This document shows positions 58,201 through 64,000 of a stretch of DNA of 64,000 nt, piece after piece. Each line of letters opens with the position of its first letter. Within the stretch, counting starts at the first letter, position 1. The notes under the pieces are model-generated. The model was not told the DNA's origin and ran no database searches. It saw only the letters and a program-made list of their open reading frames with translations. This DNA comes from Mesorhizobium opportunistum WSM2075. Its GTDB lineage: Bacteria; Pseudomonadota; Alphaproteobacteria; Rhizobiales; Rhizobiaceae. The translations under genes and the position numbers were made by a program. Location: the NCBI RefSeq assembly GCF_000176035.2, contig NC_015675.1, forward strand, positions 5,646,001 through 5,710,000, written 5' to 3'.

Positions 58201-61200
58201 CCTGATCGAAAGTCCTGACCGCCAGCGAGCCGTCGGGATTGTAGATATTCATCGTCGATGTGGTGAGGCCGGTATTGTCGACGATGATCGTCTTGACAGT
58301 GTCGACATGGCCGTCCCCATCGGCGTCGGTCGCAATCGAGATCGTCTTTCGGTCGGCGCTGCTGCTGGTGGTCGAGCTCGAAAGCAGTGAGCCGTTACGG
58401 CTTTTCACCTGCAGCGTTTCGCTGGTGCTGCCATTGGAGCTGAGAAGCTTCACGTCGGACGAGACAAGATCGAAAAGTCCGTCGCCATCGAGATCGCTCG
58501 ATATCGTCAGCGCCTGACCGTTGGCGCTGGTCGTGGCCATGGTCTTGCCGATCGAGGCGCCCGTACCGCCAAGCGATGAAACAGTCCTGGTCGTCGCCCC
58601 ATCGGCGTTGAGGACGGTGACGTCGATGGATTTGCTTTCGACAACTCCATCGCCATCGGCGTCGGTCTGACTGGTCAGTGACAAGCCATTGCCGCTGGTG
58701 GTGACGATACGCTTGGTGAGCAGCGTGCCGTCGTTGCTAAAGTCTTCCAGCGTCTGGGTCTTGGAGCCATCGCTGTTGAGTCCGGTGATGTCCCAGAAGG
58801 TGTCGTCTACTCCGCCATCGATGTTATGCGAGACCGAGCTCCAGAGCCCATTGCCACTTGTCGTCTTCACCGTCTGGTCGATCTGGACCCCACTCGCTGA
58901 GGTATCGGTCACTGTCTGGGTGGTTGAGCCGTCGGCGTTGCGTACGGTGACCTCGGTCCGGTCGATATCACCATCGCCATCAGCATCGATCTTCGTCGTG
59001 ATGGTCTGGCGGTCAGTGCTGGTCTTGACTTCGGTTTTGGCCAGCAACGCTCCGGTGGCGCTGGTGGTCGTAGCGGTCACGGTGCGGCTGCCATCGCCGC
59101 CAAGAACAGTGGCGGTGACAGTCGTGCGGTCGATCGTTCCGTTGCCGTCGACGTCGTCCTTTTGAGTCTGTGTCAGGCTATCGGCACTGGTGGTGATCGC
59201 GGAAGTGCCGGCCAACGTGCCATTGGCACTCTTGGTCATGACCGTTCGCGTGCGGTTGCTGAAGGCATCCGTGGTCGTCACATCGGTGACGACGGTGTCG
59301 TAGGTACCGTCGCCATCTATGTCGGCCTTGTGGGTCAAAGAAAAGCCGTCCGCGGAGGTCTGGTCGTAAGTCCTGCCGACCAGCGAGCCGTCCGCGTTGA
59401 ATTGGCTGACGGTCGAGGTCGTCACGCCGACGGCATCGATAAGGATCGACTTGGCCATATCGACATGGCCATCTCCATCGAATTCGGTCGAGATCGAGAT
59501 CGTCTTACGATCTGCGCTGGTGTTGGTGATGGTGCTGGACAGCAAGGTGCCGTCGCGGCTCTTGACCTGCTGGGTCTCCGCCAGGCTGCCGCCGGTCCCG
59601 ACCACGGTCACGTCCGAGGAGACGAGATCGCCCTGTCCGTCGCCATTCGAATCCGTCGAGACAGTCTTGGAAAGACCATCACTGCTTGTGGTCGCGACCG
59701 TTTTGCCGATCAGCACATTGCTCGAGCTGAAGGTGGAGACGGTCGTTACGGTCGAGCTCCCGGCGCCGGTAGTGATGGCGGTGACGTCGTGGGTCTCATA
59801 GATGCCGTCGCCGTCGAGGTCGTGCGAGACGGTGCGTGTTCGGCCGTCGGCGCTGGTGACCGTCAATTCGCGATCTATCAGCGCACCGCCCCTCGAGGTT
59901 TCGGCAACGGTCTTGGTGCGGGTGCCATCGCCGGCCACGACCGTCGTCTCGTTGCTGGTCAGATCGAAGACGCCGTAGCCGGTCGAATCGCTCTGAACCG
60001 TCTTCGTGAGACCATCGGCGGAAGAAGTGGTGACAACCTTGCGCAGCAAGGTTCCGTTGACGCTGTTTTCGGAAACCGTCGTCGTGGTAGAGCCGTCCGC
60101 ATTCTTGACGAAGACCTGGGTCTGGTCGGTCACGCCATCGCCGTCCTGGTCGAGTGCCGTCGTTACCGTCGTCTTGTCCGCGCTGGTCGTCGTGGTGGTG
60201 CGCTGAACCAGCGAGCCGTCGGCGTTGAAATCGCTGACGACGCGCCGGCGCACACCCGCCGTTATCGACGTCACGTCGGACTGCGAACGCTCATAAGTAC
60301 CGTTGCCATCATCGTCGAACTGCGTTGTCGTCGACAGGCCGTCGGCGCTCACGGTGATGCAGTTCTGGAAGGCCAGCGTGCCATCCCTGTCGTAGCCGCC
60401 AAGCGTCGTCGTCTTGGAGCCGTCGCCATTGGTCACAGTGGTGGTTTTGACGATATATCCGTTGGCGTCAGAGGCGAGCACCGCATCGCCGACGGCGCCA
60501 GTGGTTCCGTCGGTCCTGGTATAGGTCGCCGTGCCGGTGATGGCCGAACCATCGGCAAAGTTCTGGCCGCTGCCCGTCGCCGTCAGACCAATCGAGGCAA
60601 TGCCGAGCGAAGCCAACGACACAAGCTGTCCATTCACCATCACCTTGAAGTCGGACCAGCGATCGTCCCCGGAATCGAGCACGCCATTGTGATTGGTGTC
60701 GAAAACGCTTTTCAGCGCATCGAGATCGCTGGTTGCCGTCTGGTCCCATTCGGTGAAGACAAACTCGCTGGAACGGCTGATCTTGCCGTCGCCATCGGCA
60801 TCGAGCACCAATACGCCATTGCCGTCGCCGGCCCAGGCCGTGCGGTGCTGGTAGCCGTCGCCGTTTAGATCGAGGAACTGCGACGACGATGAAAGCGGAT
60901 TGATTGAAAGGCCATTGCCTGAAAGATCAAGCAGGACGGGATGACCTCCCCAACCATTATTGCTGTCGTGGCCGATACCGTCATGGTTACCGGCGTGGTC
61001 ACCCACTGCCGGCGTTCCGTGCACACTGTTGCCCATTCCACCTGAGCCGGATCCAGAGCTGGAATGGTCACTACCCCCATGGCTTCCACCACCCCCACCG
61101 AATATGCCTCCGATCGCATGAGCAATGCCGCCGACTATGCCGCCGACAAGACCGCCTATCGCGCCGACAATTCCGCCAAATACTCCAGCAACCGCGTTAC

Positions 61201-62341
61201 CGAACGCTCCGAGGGGGTTCCCAGGGACTTCCATCGGATGAATTGAGTTAGTGGGGGTGGGATCTATTGTTATATGCATTATTGGTACTTGCCCTATCGG
61301 TACCATCTTCAGCGTGTCAGGGTCGACGATTACCTCGACACCGGTGTCTGGGTTAAAAAACATTTGGCCCGCAGTTTGAGGCGGGGCTGTCCCGTAGTCA
61401 TCGGCAAAGTCCGGAATCGGCCCGACTGCTGGAGTAGAGGCGAATTGATTTTTTGCGGGAGTCCTACTACCGCCATAGGAGTTTGGCGCTGCACTGCGGT
61501 CGGGCGCGCGCGAATCCTTTGGTGAGCCCGATGGGTCGGCCATCCCCGAGCGGCCAGATCCTGGATTTGTACTTTTGCCAGTGGATCCGCCAGATGACGG
61601 GGTACTTCCGCCGGCAGGGCTATCTGCTCCCGAACGTGGCGACGTCCCGCCGCGCTCGCCTCCGCTGCGAACATGCTCTGAAGGCGAATCGAGCCCGGAC
61701 TTGGGGCCCCATTCTCGTACTCCAGCGGAATGAGCTGCCCCAGTGTACTTGGGCTCGATGCTGGAGAAATCCCACCCGCTGAAGTATTTACCAAGCCTGT
61801 TTTCATCGATCAGGGCAGTGTCGGCGAGATGCATATCAGCAAAGGCTCCATCCCTCAAAGCTGACAAGCCATCACGGTAGCCTGTTGTCATATTGTCGAT
61901 ATTCCGTGGATTGTTCCCCCACTCCCCCGAGTTGTCGACATTCTTGTTGGTCAAAGCGTTCTTTTCGTTTAGCACCCCAGCCCCAATCTTAAGGGTATCC
62001 AGGTCGAACCCGAGAGATGCACCGACAAATCCAAAATCATAACTTGCCACCGCAGTAAAATCGGCGACAAACCCCGTATATCCCCGACCAATCACTCCGT
62101 TGTAGCTGCGTTGCAGATCACGCGGGCCATTTGTCTTATAGTCGCCCATGACGGATAAGCTGCTACGACCATTGTATGTATCTACAATCGCATTCCTAGC
62201 AGAGGCGACGGGGTCATATTCGGCCGGGGCGCGCATAGGCTGTCCATTTGATTCACTAATTGTCTGACCTCGAGGGTTATGTGCCACTCTGGCTCTTGCC
62301 GTTCCACCACCCGTAGTTCCTACGTTGAACAAGTCAGCCAT
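52241..62341 (-). CDS. Giant RTX-type calcium-binding exoprotein/adhesin
   Basis: About 3,366 residues from ATG 62341 (GAGGA upstream; an ATG at 62356 is in frame). Order: a unique N-terminus without a Sec signal (1-190), a Ser/Gly/Pro-rich linker, a glycine-zipper stretch (about 390-430), EF-hand-like segments (LDLNGDG, LDADGDG, DTNHNGVLDSGDD), about 30 units of some 55 residues each with DxDxDGxxD and a TTSANGL-type strand, then RTX nonapeptides (GGAGNDTLxGG) in blocks separated by beta modules, and a C-terminal tail ending AAMQHTWMAA. Known: such proteins leave by type I secretion via a C-terminal signal and fold on Ca2+. The hlyD gene upstream supports this. Role is probably surface adhesion or biofilm; no enzyme domain is seen. 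Confidence 0.9.
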   Translation of the reverse strand: MADLFNVGTTGGGTARARVAHNPRGQTISESNGQPMRAPAEYDPVASARNAIVDTYNGRSSLSVMGDYKTNGPRDLQRSYNGVIGRGYTGFVADFTAVASYDFGFVGASLGFDLDTLKIGAGVLNEKNALTNKNVDNSGEWGNNPRNIDNMTTGYRDGLSALRDGAFADMHLADTALIDENRLGKYFSGWDFSSIEPKYTGAAHSAGVREWGPKSGLDSPSEHVRSGGERGGTSPRSGADSPAGGSTPSSGGSTGKSTNPGSGRSGMADPSGSPKDSRAPDRSAAPNSYGGSRTPAKNQFASTPAVGPIPDFADDYGTAPPQTAGQMFFNPDTGVEVIVDPDTLKMVPIGQVPIMHITIDPTPTNSIHPMEVPGNPLGAFGNAVAGVFGGIVGAIGGLVGGIVGGIAHAIGGIFGGGGGSHGGSDHSSSGSGSGGMGNSVHGTPAVGDHAGNHDGIGHDSNNGWGGHPVLLDLSGNGLSINPLSSSSQFLDLNGDGYQHRTAWAGDGNGVLVLDADGDGKISRSSEFVFTEWDQTATSDLDALKSVFDTNHNGVLDSGDDRWSDFKVMVNGQLVSLASLGIASIGLTATGSGQNFADGSAITGTATYTRTDGTTGAVGDAVLASDANGYIVKTTTVTNGDGSKTTTLGGYDRDGTLAFQNCITVSADGLSTTTQFDDDGNGTYERSQSDVTSITAGVRRRVVSDFNADGSLVQRTTTTTSADKTTVTTALDQDGDGVTDQTQVFVKNADGSTTTTVSENSVNGTLLRKVVTTSSADGLTKTVQSDSTGYGVFDLTSNETTVVAGDGTRTKTVAETSRGGALIDRELTVTSADGRTRTVSHDLDGDGIYETHDVTAITTGAGSSTVTTVSTFSSSNVLIGKTVATTSSDGLSKTVSTDSNGDGQGDLVSSDVTVVGTGGSLAETQQVKSRDGTLLSSTITNTSADRKTISISTEFDGDGHVDMAKSILIDAVGVTTSTVSQFNADGSLVGRTYDQTSADGFSLTHKADIDGDGTYDTVVTDVTTTDAFSNRTRTVMTKSANGTLAGTSAITTSADSLTQTQKDDVDGNGTIDRTTVTATVLGGDGSRTVTATTTSATGALLAKTEVKTSTDRQTITTKIDADGDGDIDRTEVTVRNADGSTTQTVTDTSASGVQIDQTVKTTSGNGLWSSVSHNIDGGVDDTFWDITGLNSDGSKTQTLEDFSNDGTLLTKRIVTTSGNGLSLTSQTDADGDGVVESKSIDVTVLNADGATTRTVSSLGGTGASIGKTMATTSANGQALTISSDLDGDGLFDLVSSDVKLLSSNGSTSETLQVKSRNGSLLSSSTTSSSADRKTISIATDADGDGHVDTVKTIIVDNTGLTTSTMNIYNPDGSLAVRTFDQASANGLSLTSKADIDGDGTYDSVVNDVTAIDASGNRTRTVTRKSGNGTLIGSSSVVASPNGLTQTEKDDVNADGTVDRTIVTATVLGSDGSRTVSATTTSTSGAVLSKTAATTSADQKTITTTIDANGDGHVDQTQVTVRNTDGSTTQTVTDTAANGVQIDKTVTTTSANGLWTSVAYNIDGKTDDTHWDITSLNNDGSKREIVEDFSNDGTLLNKRTITTSGNGLSVTSQTDADGDGIIESKSGDVTVLNVDGSTTRTVSALAGTGTLIGKTITTISANGLTSTVQADLDGNGTIDRTSNATTILGVDGSKTDTLAVKNANNVQIAFYQTITSGDGDTVTTTRDVDGNGTIDASSTTTLNANGSTTMVNRTYAVGVVTSSATRTVSANALSNTLATDLDGNGTIDQSMTDVIVLNADGSKTETITDFDGAGAVRDKTTVVTSANGLTKTMTWAAVGTTTSRSKVDTNLLNADGSTTETIDYKRANGTLESRTVTTVSANKLTTTITKDVNGDGTIDITTTSAEAPDGSVTTTTTGPNSSSGTSSTTSKATTASANGLTTSTVYGATLNQYVAGITGKITSTTTLGADGSTTNLLKKYASDGLTLMDEARVTVAGDGLSITTESGVTTNDDNFPQKRTDVTALNADGSKVRTVSRFDGSVLTSALATTTSANGLSITTNWDLFGANPLSEDSTDVTTINADGTNTRTVTNFKADGSQLSKFITATSVDGKTATTQEDIDGTVGIDRITIYDRRILSDATIIETVKRQTTSGVLLDSQVATTSGDGRKTSITRDSDGDGTVDQTEVTTRGVDGSVTLVIDDFSSANHKTSETRVTTSADGLTTVSDWDFNGDGTVDQRRTTIAKVLGDGGYQTSSTDVNGTAGSVISIGRTMDTDDGQYSFNGVDYDQDNYWDISDNRFTNLDGSVVDTIHTKAIARDVSKLIPGFVYWKQAIANNIVMKTSSDGLTTTSYFDYDGNATDPSTAPSNAPNLTGYEVIAVSQQHIDGSVSTAFAERNGSGAVVANGIMTVSIDGMTTTLLKDADNNGTYEHREMAVTRIDGSIRKVATDYNASGVVTQTVTTDVSADRKSTSVVAANGTTGTGTTTGAGVEFIATGTTNDTITGSAGDDHIQGGAGIDTLNGGAGDDLLDGGTGADIMKGNAGNDTYVVDDAGDQVIEAASEGIDMVLSSVTYTIFYADVENLTLTGTAAIDGTGNVSSNVLTGNSGDNRLTGNGGNDTFFGGAGNDFMLGNTGNDTMRGGGGNDHLEGAEGNDNYVFQRGDGNDYVGDFRATKKVGSSDTAAAQALGVSATGIVNTWVGGYMWSTTANQLLILGDAGSDTLTLSGGIVAEDLSFAWTGRDGDDLTITIAGGSSGDSVTLGQEAFAGARIDKLALDGMSATNFIVVGAVGGTANAGTGSNIIFGLAGNETLWGNTGTDIIYAGAGNDVLSAGTGDDTLVGGTGNDYENGEGGSDRYVYRRGDGADTVEDFSMIVTTAAADVSAAQALGVSASGYTNTWIGGYLWQTSTNSLLKLIDGTGSDTLSLEGGIKADDLSFSWIGVGGDNLQLAIAGGPAGDSIRLDQQKTGVAKIEKLQLDGLGPVNLFVAPSSGGTISAGSGSNIIFGLSGNESLYGNSGVDVIYGGAGNDWMAGGAGNDTLFGQAGNDYLVGQDGDDRYVYRRGDQADSVDDATYAVTTATADINAAAALGVYAGGVVNTWVGGYDWDATNSHLLKRGEAGTDTIDLQGIKADDLSFSWTGVGHDNLVINIGGGPAGDSLTLYQQGVVGRVEQIALDGLGTMNFVVAASTGAIANGSAEADIVFGLTGNETLNGNSGNDILSGGAGNDTLVGGTGNDQYRFRAGDGADTIIESGDYNDNDELDFGNGIDANELWFAQQGNDLVVSVLGTTDRVTVSGWFTGQGNVVETLKSGDGKRLHSSDVATLVAAMAGFDPATSPTGSGIQPNDPRLGDPSQTGTIAAAMQHTWMAA
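52600..54860 (-). repeat. RTX blocks with three ~600-base super-repeats
   Basis: Three consecutive modules of about 200 residues each begin with a Y-V/F-x-R-R-G-D segment, then AAQALGVSASG and NTWVGGY, a hydrophobic strand set (DDLSFSWTG) and nonapeptides GNETLxGNSG. The NTWVGG segments lie near 54,250, 53,650 and 53,050, a period of about 600 bases. Confidence 0.85.
54930..60440 (-). repeat. About 30 tandem ~55-residue DxDxDG repeats
   Basis: Each unit has a Ca-binding-like loop (DADGDGHVD, DIDGDGTYD and variants), VTxLNxDGSxTxTV, SANGTLLxKT and TTSANGL. Period about 165 bases. Units are diverged at both ends and most alike in the middle, where a block of seven has been duplicated (57,340-59,660). 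Confidence 0.85.
57340..59660 (-). repeat. Tandem duplication of a 1,158-base block
   Basis: Two consecutive copies of a seven-unit block (386 residues). Matching landmarks lie exactly 1,158 bases apart: the FDLVSSDV/DLVSSDVK region (58,483 against 59,641) and the LTKR/LNKR region (57,540 against 58,698). Both copies keep the reading frame. Confidence 0.85.
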
Positions 62342-62406
62342 GCACTTTTTCCTCATCTAGAACGGATTTGAATGCCACATTGCCAATGTACTTCGTGTGG
62401 AAAATG

Positions 62407-62790
62407 TCAAAGTACAACCATTGATAAACAGTAAGAAGAATATAGGACTAAGAAATTAGCTATGGTAAAAAACCTCCTAAACGGAACGTCTGTATAGTGC
62501 AATAGGGACAACAATAAATTTATACATATGGTAATAATGATATACACTATTGCTGGCAGCAATAATATATCTATCGGCAAATCACTCGACTGAGACAGCA
62601 AAGAAAGTCCGTATCTATGTGACAGATAGGACTCGCACTCCGATCCGCCATACCCATAATTTATACCCATTCCAATGTAACTACCGCAGTTGTTAACCTT
62701 TTCGATAATACTTGAAAAAACACCAGCTAAAAATGCCACCAGCATAACCCAGCCTAAATAAAGGCTACTAACATTCTTAATTGGCGTCAT
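62407..62790 (-). CDS. AT-rich small membrane protein between RTX and hlyD genes
   Basis: A 127-residue protein with four likely helices: YLGWVMLVAFLAGVFSSII, a central Gly/Tyr loop with three cysteines, IDILLLPAIVYIIITICINLL, and FFTIANFLVLYSSYCLSMVVL at the end. Its base composition is clearly more AT-rich than all neighbours and its codons favour A/T endings, so recent foreign origin is likely. ATG 62790 chosen; a TTG at 62802 is in frame. No family recognised. Its place between a type I substrate and its adaptor invites a role in secretion, unproven. Confidence 0.6.
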   Translation of the reverse strand: MTPIKNVSSLYLGWVMLVAFLAGVFSSIIEKVNNCGSYIGMGINYGYGGSECESYLSHRYGLSLLSQSSDLPIDILLLPAIVYIIITICINLLLSLLHYTDVPFRRFFTIANFLVLYSSYCLSMVVL

Positions 62791-62843
62791 CTGAGCACCC
62801 AAGCAATGCCAAAATCAGTTTATGGTACATGATGGTCTCCGTC

Positions 62844-64000
62844 TTACCGCTCATGAAACGCCTCGTCTGTCATTTCCATCAGGGGGTCGAGCAGGAACTC
62901 CAGAACCCGCCGATTACCGGTCTTGACCTCTGCCGTCACCGACATGCCCGGCGTCAGCACGACATCCCTCCCCTCGACGCGGAAAGACGTCTCATTCAGC
63001 GCAATGCGCACTGGAAACACCAATGGCCCAGCACTGTCCCGCGCCGTCTCTTCTTTGGCCGCTAATGGTTCCTGTGGCGAGCCGGCCGGAATGGCGTCGT
63101 TGGAGACAGTCAGCACCTTGCCGTCGAGCGTGCCGTAGCGGGTGAAGGGGAAGGCCTCGAGCTTGACGCGTACGTCCTGCCCTTCATGGACAAAGCCCTT
63201 GTCGCGGTTTAGCAACATCGCCTCAATCTCGAGCTTCGTACCGTCGGGCACGACCACCATCAGCTTCTGGCCGGTCTGCACGACCTCGCCTAGCGTGTTG
63301 ACTTCGAGCTGCTGAACGCGGCCGGCAACGGGCGATCTGAGCAAGCTGGCGCGCTCGAACAGTTCGGCCTTGGCGAGGTCCTGCCGCGACACGCCGATCA
63401 TGCGGTCGATTTCGATCAGTTCGGTAGCAACCTTGTCGAGATATGCATCGCGGCGTGCGCGCTTTTGCGCGGCGAGCGTCTTCACCGTGGCTTCGAGCTC
63501 GGCGATGTGACCCTCGTCGGACACCGTCGCCATCAACTGGTCCTGCTCCCCCTGGCGCGCCTCGATGGTGCTGGTCTTGATACCGACCTGGCGCTTTTCC
63601 AGCGCGACGTAGACATCGAGCCTGTCGCCAGCGAGTTGGACCAGCTTGCGGCGCTCGACCAGAGTCTTGCCGGCACGCTCGATCTCGATACGCTTCTGCG
63701 CAATCTCGGCTTCGAGGCTGTCCTGCTCCGACTGATAGGCTGCCAGCGACTGGCGCATCTGCAGGCGCTGCAAGTCGACCAGCGGCGCGGGGGCGTTTTC
63801 AGGCACGACGAACGCCGCTTCCGTCGCAGGCGTGTCATCGGCCACGGCGTCGATCAGCGCCTGAAGCCGGGCCTTGGAGACTTCGGCGGCGGCAAGGTTG
63901 CCGGCATTTTTCTGGCGCTCGGCCTGATATTCGGAGGGGTCGAGCTCGACCAGCGCGTCTCCCGCCGCGACATGGTCGCCCGCCTTGACATGCAGCGCCC
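62844..64000 (-). CDS. HlyD-family type I secretion adaptor (partial)
   Basis: At least 385 residues; the frame stays open through the right edge, so the N-terminus (cytoplasmic tail and membrane helix) is outside. Seen from the edge: LHVKAGDHVAAGDALVELDPSEYQAER (lipoyl half), a long coiled coil to about 63,350, the second lipoyl half LLRSPVAGRVQQLEVNTLGEVVQTGQKLMVVVPD and the C-terminal VRIALNETSFRVEGRDVVLTPGMSVTAEVKTGNRRVLEFLLDPL in two pieces, the family ending. An internal GTG at 63,845 is not the true start. It links an ABC exporter to an outer-membrane channel, most likely for the RTX protein. Confidence 0.9.
   Translation of the reverse strand, partial: ALHVKAGDHVAAGDALVELDPSEYQAERQKNAGNLAAAEVSKARLQALIDAVADDTPATEAAFVVPENAPAPLVDLQRLQMRQSLAAYQSEQDSLEAEIAQKRIEIERAGKTLVERRKLVQLAGDRLDVYVALEKRQVGIKTSTIEARQGEQDQLMATVSDEGHIAELEATVKTLAAQKRARRDAYLDKVATELIEIDRMIGVSRQDLAKAELFERASLLRSPVAGRVQQLEVNTLGEVVQTGQKLMVVVPDGTKLEIEAMLLNRDKGFVHEGQDVRVKLEAFPFTRYGTLDGKVLTVSNDAIPAGSPQEPLAAKEETARDSAGPLVFPVRIALNETSFRVEGRDVVLTPGMSVTAEVKTGNRRVLEFLLDPLMEMTDEAFHER

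Noticed and set aside
52600..60440. Possible CRISPR or satellite array
   Set aside because: The periodicity keeps one long reading frame and encodes RTX and DxDxDG protein repeats.
59162..60868. 568-codon open frame on the plus strand, and similar frames at 57234-58390
   Set aside because: Antisense to the RTX repeats; the apparent repeats in these frames are the mirror of the real gene's repeats.

Overview
This is a GC-rich alphaproteobacterial window that looks like a member of the Hyphomicrobiales and probably Mesorhizobium or a close relative. The clues are a form IC (red-type) RuBisCO with CbbX, a FixJ-style regulator set, and a small exported protein resembling DUF680, a family I recall as typical of Mesorhizobium. 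I see no rRNA, tRNA or CRISPR array.

Region 1 (1-9115, minus strand) is an oxygen-tolerant, high-affinity type [NiFe]-hydrogenase cluster (group 1h, formerly group 5). It holds the small and large subunits hhyS and hhyL, a maturation protease, two tandem paralogous four-cysteine mini-proteins, a TPR protein, two tiny membrane proteins, a NifU-Rieske fusion and the start of an NHL-repeat protein at the left edge. A zinc-ribbon mini-protein and a HoxA-like sigma54 activator lie upstream. A textbook sigma54 promoter and an IHF site precede hhyS.

Region 2 (9230-22516) is a complete Calvin cycle operon, cbbFPTGKALSXEZY (plus strand), with divergent cbbR. Directly downstream is a decayed coxG (CO dehydrogenase accessory) fragment. 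Hydrogenase gives reductant and energy, cbb fixes CO2, and the coxG scar hints at a former link with CO oxidation.

Region 3 (22858-42484) is an accessory, stress and detoxification block. It carries an AraC regulator with an SDR, a frameshifted DyP peroxidase, four alpha/beta hydrolases, a GST, a Rieske/cytochrome b pair without cytochrome c1, an MscS channel with a cyclic-nucleotide-binding-like domain fused to translation of a pirin, DUF1810, GNAT, CBS, HD, cupin and NmrA-type proteins. Two of the hydrolases share a duplicated ~80 bp upstream element.

Region 4 (42724-51391) holds a four-gene signalling operon (a 1265-residue multi-PAS histidine kinase, two FixJ-type regulators and a lone receiver) and an EmrAB-type efflux pair. 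A ~70 bp repeat with perfect dyads lies between them.

Region 5 (51840-64000) has a decayed serine recombinase, then a giant ~3,366-residue RTX adhesin/exoprotein with about 30 DxDxDG repeats (including a 1,158 bp tandem duplication), an AT-rich membrane protein and the HlyD adaptor of a type I secretion system running off the right edge.
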